A stretch of 10,388 nucleotides of DNA from Methanosarcinales archaeon (GTDB lineage: Archaea > Halobacteriota > Methanosarcinia > Methanosarcinales > Methanogasteraceae), in NCBI GenBank assembly GCA_030609345.1, contig JAUWCK010000020.1, positions 1-10,388 on the forward strand, read 5' to 3'. A program made the position numbers and the translations under genes. This document shows, in pieces, positions 6,756 to 10,388 of this stretch; the first letter of the stretch is position 1; every line of letters starts with the position of its first letter. Under the pieces are notes generated by a model. It saw nothing but the letters and a program-made list of their open reading frames with translations. It did no database searches and was not told the origin of the DNA.

Positions 6756-6809
6756 TTAGGTAGATAAATAACATACCCTAATAAAATTAGAAAAAACGTA
6801 AAATCCTAA
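6756..6809 (+). promoter_or_regulatory. Composite TTAGG/CCTAA control element, copy A (facing flavodoxin)
   Basis: Half-sites are TTAGG 6756-6760, N16, CCTAA 6777-6781, N5, TTAGA 6787-6791, N13, CCTAA 6805-6809. The 16-nt spacer matches that of copy B (read in reverse) at 13 of 16 positions. The proximal edge is 57 nt from the flavodoxin ATG. On the minus strand TTTTATTA directly precedes the N16 pair and could be the TATA box. The second module is one base shorter than in the other copies and has one changed half-site. Confidence 0.68.
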
Positions 6810-6814
6810 CTTTA

Positions 6815-6869
6815 TTCGGTTTTTTAACCATAACCGAATCTTTTTAGGGTATGCTATTTGTGTACCTAA
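6815..6869 (-). promoter_or_regulatory. Composite control element, copy B (facing the radical SAM gene)
   Basis: In plus coordinates: TTCGG 6815-6819, N14, CCGAA 6834-6838, N5, TTAGG 6844-6848, N16, CCTAA 6865-6869. The outer module has compensating changes, TTCGG with CCGAA, so the dyad symmetry is kept though both half-sites differ from TTAGG. This covariation supports a real palindromic requirement. It begins 5 nt after copy A ends, keeping the N5 spacing, so A and B form one continuous array. Confidence 0.68.
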
Positions 6870-6886
6870 TGTTAACATGGTTTGGC

Positions 6887-6985
6887 ATGGATAAATTGCC
6901 TGAATCAACAGTCCCTGCCGACCTACTGTGGGAATTCACGAATGCCACCGGAAAGTCGACAACCCCTCAGAAACCCAATACTTAA
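6887..6985 (+). CDS. Possible 32-codon ORF between control element B and the radical SAM gene
   Basis: An open frame MDKLPESTVPADLLWEF (first 17 residues) runs 32 codons to a TAA at 6983. An earlier in-frame ATG at 6869 would make it 38 codons. It has no clear Shine-Dalgarno but begins about 20 nt after control element B, where a transcript from that promoter might start. It is in the same frame as the radical SAM gene and separated from it by two stops (6983, 7001). It could be a small protein, a leader ORF, a decayed N-terminal extension, or chance. Confidence 0.22.
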   Translation: MDKLPESTVPADLLWEFTNATGKSTTPQKPNT

Positions 6986-6986
6986 A
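6977..6986 (+). promoter_or_regulatory. Possible TATA box for a leaderless radical SAM transcript
   Basis: AATACTTAAA lies 26-36 nt before the ATG at 7013. No Shine-Dalgarno precedes that ATG, which is what a leaderless archaeal transcript would look like. The match to the TATA consensus is moderate. If used, the gene has a promoter separate from the one next to control element B. The rest of the 314-nt gap holds elements A and B and the small ORF described separately. Confidence 0.35.
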
Positions 6987-7012
6987 CCCAACTTCGCGCA
7001 TAACAACCCTAC

Positions 7013-7981
7013 ATGGCATTCTCACCGGTACTGGCATCGAAAGCCCTCTGGCAGCTCAGGGTCCGAAAAAGACCCTTTGTCCTGTCGCACGGGATCAATG
7101 CAAGATGCAACCTCCGTTGCAAGTTCTGCGAGTACTGGAAGGAGGAGGGCGCGGAGATGGAGACCGGGGAGATACTAAGTCTCCTCGATGAGGCAAGATC
7201 CTTTGGAATCGGGGTCTACAATGCATGGACTGCCGAACCGCTTCTGCGAAAGGACCTTCCTGAAATCCTCAAGCACGCCCACGACCTCGGAATGGTGACC
7301 TCGCTCATAACCAACGGAAAACTCCTGAAGAAGCGAATACCGGATCTATCGGACCTCGATTACCTGTCAGTCTCCCTGGACGGGATAAAGACATTTCGGG
7401 AGATCAGGGGATTTGAATTCGATTGCGTGCTGGACGGGATAATGGAAGCGAAGGAGGCGGGTCACAGCATCCTCTTAAACTGTGTAATAAGCGGAAAGAA
7501 TCTGGACGAGATAAGGAATCTGGTATATCTGGCGCGTGATCTCGGCGTCCGGATATCGTTCGAACCGATCCATGAGTTTGGTGGGATATCGGGCAAGGTC
7601 TGGGAGGAGCTCGGGATCAGGGACATGGGCGCGTACAGAAGGGCGGTCGATCAGATCATCGGACTTAAGAAGAACAAGTTCCCGATCATCAATTCCCTGA
7701 CATACTTGGAGATGGTAAAGAACCTGAAACCCGATTTCAGGTGCCACGCCAGCGAGATCGTCCTCCATGTCACTGCTGATGGCAGGATCGAGAACTGCCG
7801 GGTCTGCCGGACGCATCTTGGGGATGTGAGCGACGGCATCCTGAATGTCTGGAAGTCGTCAAAAGACCTGCGGAAAAGGGCGTCAGAGGGATGTGGTGGG
7901 TGCCTCTTCTTCGGATATGTTGAAAACAGTCTCCTCTACGAGTTTAAGCCGGAAGTGTTGAAGCATTACGAGTGGATGTGA
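7013..7981 (+). CDS. Radical SAM protein with SPASM-like C-terminal cysteines
   Basis: This 322-residue protein has the radical SAM cluster motif CNLRCKFC (Cys32, Cys36, Cys39), which binds a 4Fe-4S cluster and S-adenosylmethionine. The usual GGEP SAM-binding motif appears as TAEPLL (73-78). Later strands (LITNGKLL, LSVSLDGIKTFREIRG) fit the partial TIM barrel of the MoaA/PqqE/HpnH-type group. Five further cysteines at 244, 262, 265, 294 and 297 fit a SPASM- or Twitch-like auxiliary cluster domain. The substrate is unknown; peptide, cofactor and lipid modification are all possible. The ATG at 7013 is the first in-frame start after a TAA at 7001, and it places the conserved RPFVLSHGINARCNLRC region at a normal distance from the N-terminus. 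It has no Shine-Dalgarno. The gene shares a control element with flavodoxin, a plausible electron donor to radical SAM enzymes. Confidence 0.85.
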   Translation: MAFSPVLASKALWQLRVRKRPFVLSHGINARCNLRCKFCEYWKEEGAEMETGEILSLLDEARSFGIGVYNAWTAEPLLRKDLPEILKHAHDLGMVTSLITNGKLLKKRIPDLSDLDYLSVSLDGIKTFREIRGFEFDCVLDGIMEAKEAGHSILLNCVISGKNLDEIRNLVYLARDLGVRISFEPIHEFGGISGKVWEELGIRDMGAYRRAVDQIIGLKKNKFPIINSLTYLEMVKNLKPDFRCHASEIVLHVTADGRIENCRVCRTHLGDVSDGILNVWKSSKDLRKRASEGCGGCLFFGYVENSLLYEFKPEVLKHYEWM

Positions 7982-8022
7982 CCTGCATTCCGATCAAGGG
8001 ATTTGCCAGCCCATCCGCAATC

Positions 8023-8066
8023 TTTTTATAGAAGTACTATCAGTTGGAATATAACAATTATGGAGG
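8023..8066 (+). promoter_or_regulatory. Thermosome promoter and ribosome binding site
   Basis: TTTTTATA at 8023-8030 is a good archaeal TATA box, predicting a start site near 8053-8056. GGAGG at 8062-8066 lies 6 nt before the ATG at 8073 and fixes the start. The leader would be only about 20 nt. I see no TTAGG/CCTAA element here. Confidence 0.7.
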
Positions 8067-8072
8067 CTCGTA

Positions 8073-9704
8073 ATGGCTGGACAGATCACTCAACCAATAA
8101 TTATCGTAGATCCAAGTAAGACGCGTGTACATGGAAAGGATGCATTGCAGATGAACATCACCGCGGCTATGGCAGTATCAAACGTGGTAAAATCGACGTT
8201 TGGTCCAAGCGGCATGGACAAGATGCTCGTAGATGTGGCAGGGGATGTCACGATCACCAACGATGGCGAGACCATTCTGCGCAAGATCGCTGTGGAGCAC
8301 CCAAGCGCAAAAACAATCGTTGCTGTTGCGAGTACGCAGGAAAAGGAAGTTGGGGATGGAACCACTGCGTCTGTTATGCTTGCAGGAGAACTGCTTAAAA
8401 GAGCAGGCGAACTGATAGACCGGGGCATCCACCCAACAACGGTCATTGCAGGGTATAAACTGGCAGAACACAAATCACAGGAAATTTTAGGCGAACTTGC
8501 AATCGATGTCGCAGGAGATGACACCGATCTTCTGCAGAACATCGCAGCAACTGCAATGAGCGGCAAAGCCATCGCATGTGATGAGCTGGCACCCATCTGC
8601 GTACGTGCGATACAACTCATTAAAAACGGGGATATTGATGTCTTTAATAACGTCAGGATCCAGAAGAGCGTCGGTAAAAGCATCGAGGATACCGAACTGA
8701 TCACAGGTATCGTGATCGACAAGAGTCGTGTACACGATGCAATGCCAGAACGCGTCAAGGATGCGCATATTGCGCTGTTGACATCAGGTATTGAATTCCG
8801 GAAGTTTGCCAAGGCGCCCGGTGGAAAGAGCAACGAAAAGATGAAAGTAACCTCTGCTGCGCAATTAGAGGAGATGTACGCTGGAGAGGAGTCTGCTATC
8901 AAGTCAGATATCGATAGTCTCTACAACATCGGCGTGAATGCCGTCTTCTGCACCCAGAGTATTACCGAGTCTGCGCAAGCATATCTGGTAAAACGCGGCA
9001 TACTCGGGGTTGCGCGGGTCAATGACAACGATCTGGAAGCGATCTCACGTGCCACTGGCGCAACGATCCTCTCGAATATCGTGGATGTGGAGGAAAGCGA
9101 TCTCGGCACAGCAGGCATTGTTGAAGAGAAGGGCACAGAGGATGAGGAACTGATCTACATAAAGGACTGCCCGAATCCAAAGACTGTTTCCATCGTCGTT
9201 CACGGCGGCACTGAGCACGTTGTGGACACCGTCGAGGGTGCGCTTGGCGATGCGCTGCGGGTTGTGGCTGATGTCGTCAAGGATAACACAGTCGTTGCTG
9301 GCGGAGGCGCATGTGAGGCTGAACTGTCACTCCACCTCAAGGAGTATGCCAGAACGATCGGTGGCAAGGAGCAACTTGCGGTCGATGCGTTCGCGGACGC
9401 TCTGGAAGCGATCCCGCACACACTCGCAGAGAACGCAGGGCTCGACTCGACCGACATGATGACCATGCTCAAAGCGAAGCACATAGCCGGCGGCACAACA
9501 TCCGGCATCGATGTGTACAACGGCGAGGTCATCGATATGTATGGAAATGGCGTCATCGAGCCGCTACGGGTGAAGACCCAGTCCCTGAAATCCGCTACCG
9601 ACGCCACTGTCATGATCCTTAAGGTCGATGATGTGCTTGCATCCGAGCGCAGGGAACTGACTCCGAAACCGGGACAGGCACCACGCGACTATGACCGATT
9701 CTGA
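8073..9704 (+). CDS. thsA: Thermosome subunit (group II chaperonin)
   Basis: This 543-residue ATPase forms the double-ring archaeal chaperonin that folds proteins inside a closed chamber in the cytoplasm. Family motifs are present in order: STFGPSGMDKMLVD (41-54), TNDGETIL (62-69), the nucleotide-binding GDGTT (94-98), the apical segment around LTSGIEFRKFAKAPGGKSN, HGGTEHVVDTVEGALGDALR with the catalytic Asp region, and VVAGGGACEAEL. Length is normal. The C-terminus ends in charged residues (TPKPGQAPRDYDRF) and lacks the Gly-Gly-Met-rich tail common in thermosomes. The symbol is generic: I cannot tell which paralogue (alpha, beta or gamma) this is. It has its own TATA box and strong ribosome site and overlaps grpE by 14 nt, so both chaperone genes are probably made from one message. 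Confidence 0.97.
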   Translation: MAGQITQPIIIVDPSKTRVHGKDALQMNITAAMAVSNVVKSTFGPSGMDKMLVDVAGDVTITNDGETILRKIAVEHPSAKTIVAVASTQEKEVGDGTTASVMLAGELLKRAGELIDRGIHPTTVIAGYKLAEHKSQEILGELAIDVAGDDTDLLQNIAATAMSGKAIACDELAPICVRAIQLIKNGDIDVFNNVRIQKSVGKSIEDTELITGIVIDKSRVHDAMPERVKDAHIALLTSGIEFRKFAKAPGGKSNEKMKVTSAAQLEEMYAGEESAIKSDIDSLYNIGVNAVFCTQSITESAQAYLVKRGILGVARVNDNDLEAISRATGATILSNIVDVEESDLGTAGIVEEKGTEDEELIYIKDCPNPKTVSIVVHGGTEHVVDTVEGALGDALRVVADVVKDNTVVAGGGACEAELSLHLKEYARTIGGKEQLAVDAFADALEAIPHTLAENAGLDSTDMMTMLKAKHIAGGTTSGIDVYNGEVIDMYGNGVIEPLRVKTQSLKSATDATVMILKVDDVLASERRELTPKPGQAPRDYDRF

Positions 9705-10227
9705 GATCGAGGAGTCAGACGCTTTGGAAGTTGATGCCGCAGAGGGTGCGGATGCAGATGCAGAATCGCTTCAGGCGTTGAAAGAGCGACTCACGGAATG
9801 CGAGGAGAGGGCAGACTCGCATTTCGACCGCTTGCAGAGATTGCAGGCGGATTTTGCGAATTACAAGAAGAGAACCGCGAAAGAGACGGTCGAATCGATC
9901 GAATACGCAAACGAATCACTCATCTTGTCGATCCTCGATGTGGTCGACAATCTTGAGCGGGCTCTTAACTCTATTCAACAGGATCATGATGTGGACCACA
10001 TCAAAAAAGGAATAGAGATGATTCTGCGGCAGTCTTATGACGTGCTCGAGAAGGAAGAGGTCTTCCCGATCGAGTCGGTCGGTGAGGCATTCGATCCGCA
10101 CCTGCATGAGACGATCGCCCGGGTGAAGTGCGATGCTGAAAGCGGCATCATCGTTGAGGAACTGCAGCGCGGGTATAGATTCAAATCGAAAGTGATCCGC
10201 CCCTGTATGGTCAAGGTGGCAGAGTGA
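9691..10227 (+). CDS. grpE: GrpE, nucleotide exchange factor for DnaK
   Basis: GrpE speeds ADP release from DnaK (Hsp70) in the cytoplasm. The 178-residue protein has an acidic, disordered N-terminus (1-25), a long coiled-coil region (about 25-72, including RLQADFANYKKRTAKE), a helical bundle (VVDNLERAL, IEMILRQ) and the C-terminal beta-domain with the signature AFDPHLHETI (133-142) and ending GYRFKSKVIRPCMVKVAE. Length is typical. The ATG at 9691 lies inside the last codons of the thermosome gene in another frame, with no strong Shine-Dalgarno, so translation is probably coupled to the chaperonin. DnaK and DnaJ genes usually accompany grpE. None is visible, but a TATA box follows 33 nt after the stop and the window ends 161 nt later. 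The DnaK system in archaea is generally regarded as acquired from bacteria. Confidence 0.95.
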   Translation: MTDSEIEESDALEVDAAEGADADAESLQALKERLTECEERADSHFDRLQRLQADFANYKKRTAKETVESIEYANESLILSILDVVDNLERALNSIQQDHDVDHIKKGIEMILRQSYDVLEKEEVFPIESVGEAFDPHLHETIARVKCDAESGIIVEELQRGYRFKSKVIRPCMVKVAE

Positions 10228-10258
10228 TAAGTCTTGGCAACGTTTGGCGCAAACAGGG

Positions 10259-10269
10259 AATTTTAAATA
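10259..10269 (+). promoter_or_regulatory. TATA box of a gene beyond the right edge
   Basis: AATTTTAAATA at 10259-10269 is a strong archaeal TATA match in a non-coding stretch after grpE, predicting a start site near 10292. No convincing start codon of a long gene lies before the window end, so the leader would exceed 90 nt. dnaK is the expected neighbour, but this cannot be verified here. Confidence 0.5.
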
Positions 10270-10287
10270 GTCTCTTCATGATTTTAT

Positions 10288-10381
10288 CACGAATTGCACG
10301 AATAAACGAATGTCACGAATCTGATAATCGGCAGAAATCTCTGGATTTTTAGATAGGCTTCTTAATCGCAGGGGCACGAAT
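10288..10381 (+). repeat. Short CACGAAT repeats
   Basis: CACGAAT occurs at 10288, 10297, 10314 and 10375, with a variant AACGAAT at 10305. The first four lie 9, 8 and 9 nt apart. A further isolated copy is at 6937. They occupy the putative leader downstream of the TATA box after grpE. Similar degenerate CACGAAT strings are, as I recall, widespread in intergenic DNA of some methanogens and bacteria, with no agreed function. Confidence 0.6.
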
Positions 10382-10388
10382 CCAATAG

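Noticed and set aside
6882..7191. Two 87-98 codon plus-strand frames overlapping the radical SAM start
   Set aside because: Both overlap the conserved CNLRCKFC region in the wrong frame and have no ribosome site or recognisable motif.
8090..8902. 270-codon minus-strand open frame
   Set aside because: It is a shadow of the thermosome gene, which is unambiguous.
10278..10352. 24-codon ORF starting MILSRIARIN after the last TATA box
   Set aside because: It is short, lacks a Shine-Dalgarno, starts upstream of the predicted transcription start and is made mostly of the CACGAAT repeats.

Overview
The window looks like a chromosomal segment of an archaeon, most likely a methanogen or ANME/alkane-oxidising relative within the Methanomicrobia-type Euryarchaeota. 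The evidence is a group II chaperonin (thermosome), a DUF2149 membrane protein, surface proteins with a PGF-pre-PGF-type domain, archaeal TATA boxes and strong GGAGGTGATC-type ribosome binding sites. The presence of GrpE fits an archaeon that has acquired the bacterial-type DnaK system. The exact lineage is an inference. I see no rRNA, tRNA, CRISPR array or transposase.

Positions 5-5178 form a tight plus-strand operon. It encodes a small DUF2149 (ExbD-like) membrane protein and three secreted, C-terminally membrane-anchored proteins: a parallel beta-helix protein with a PGF-pre-PGF-like domain, a cohesin-fold protein with a duplicated beta-domain, and a protein with two DUF11-like repeats. 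Junctions are overlaps or gaps of 10 nt or less, and the three tails resemble one another. Promoter and partners lie to the left, outside the window. I read this as a cell-surface adhesion or transport assembly tied to an ExbB/ExbD-like energising motor. That role is inferred.

Positions 5162-7981 hold two divergent gene pairs: a DUF6249-like membrane protein (minus) against a DUF454/YbaN membrane protein (plus), and a flavodoxin (minus) against a radical SAM protein (plus). The two intergenic regions share an undescribed-looking composite element, TTAGG-N16-CCTAA-N5-TTAGG-N14-CCTAA. It is present four times, once facing each gene and always in the same orientation relative to that gene. In the flavodoxin/radical SAM gap the two copies abut to make a continuous array of eight half-sites over 114 bp. 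This strongly suggests one regulator controlling all four genes. Flavodoxin and the TTAGG/CCTAA half-sites make an iron- or redox-responsive DtxR-type regulator a reasonable guess, although the spacing is not the canonical one.

Positions 8023-10227 carry a protein-folding operon: a thermosome subunit with a clear TATA box and Shine-Dalgarno, overlapping grpE by 14 nt. A TATA box after grpE probably drives a gene beyond the right edge, plausibly dnaK. The last 100 bases contain short CACGAAT repeats.

The most interesting material is the repeated four-half-site control element, a chain of tiny overlapping ORFs ahead of the DUF6249-like gene, and the DUF2149-linked surface operon.
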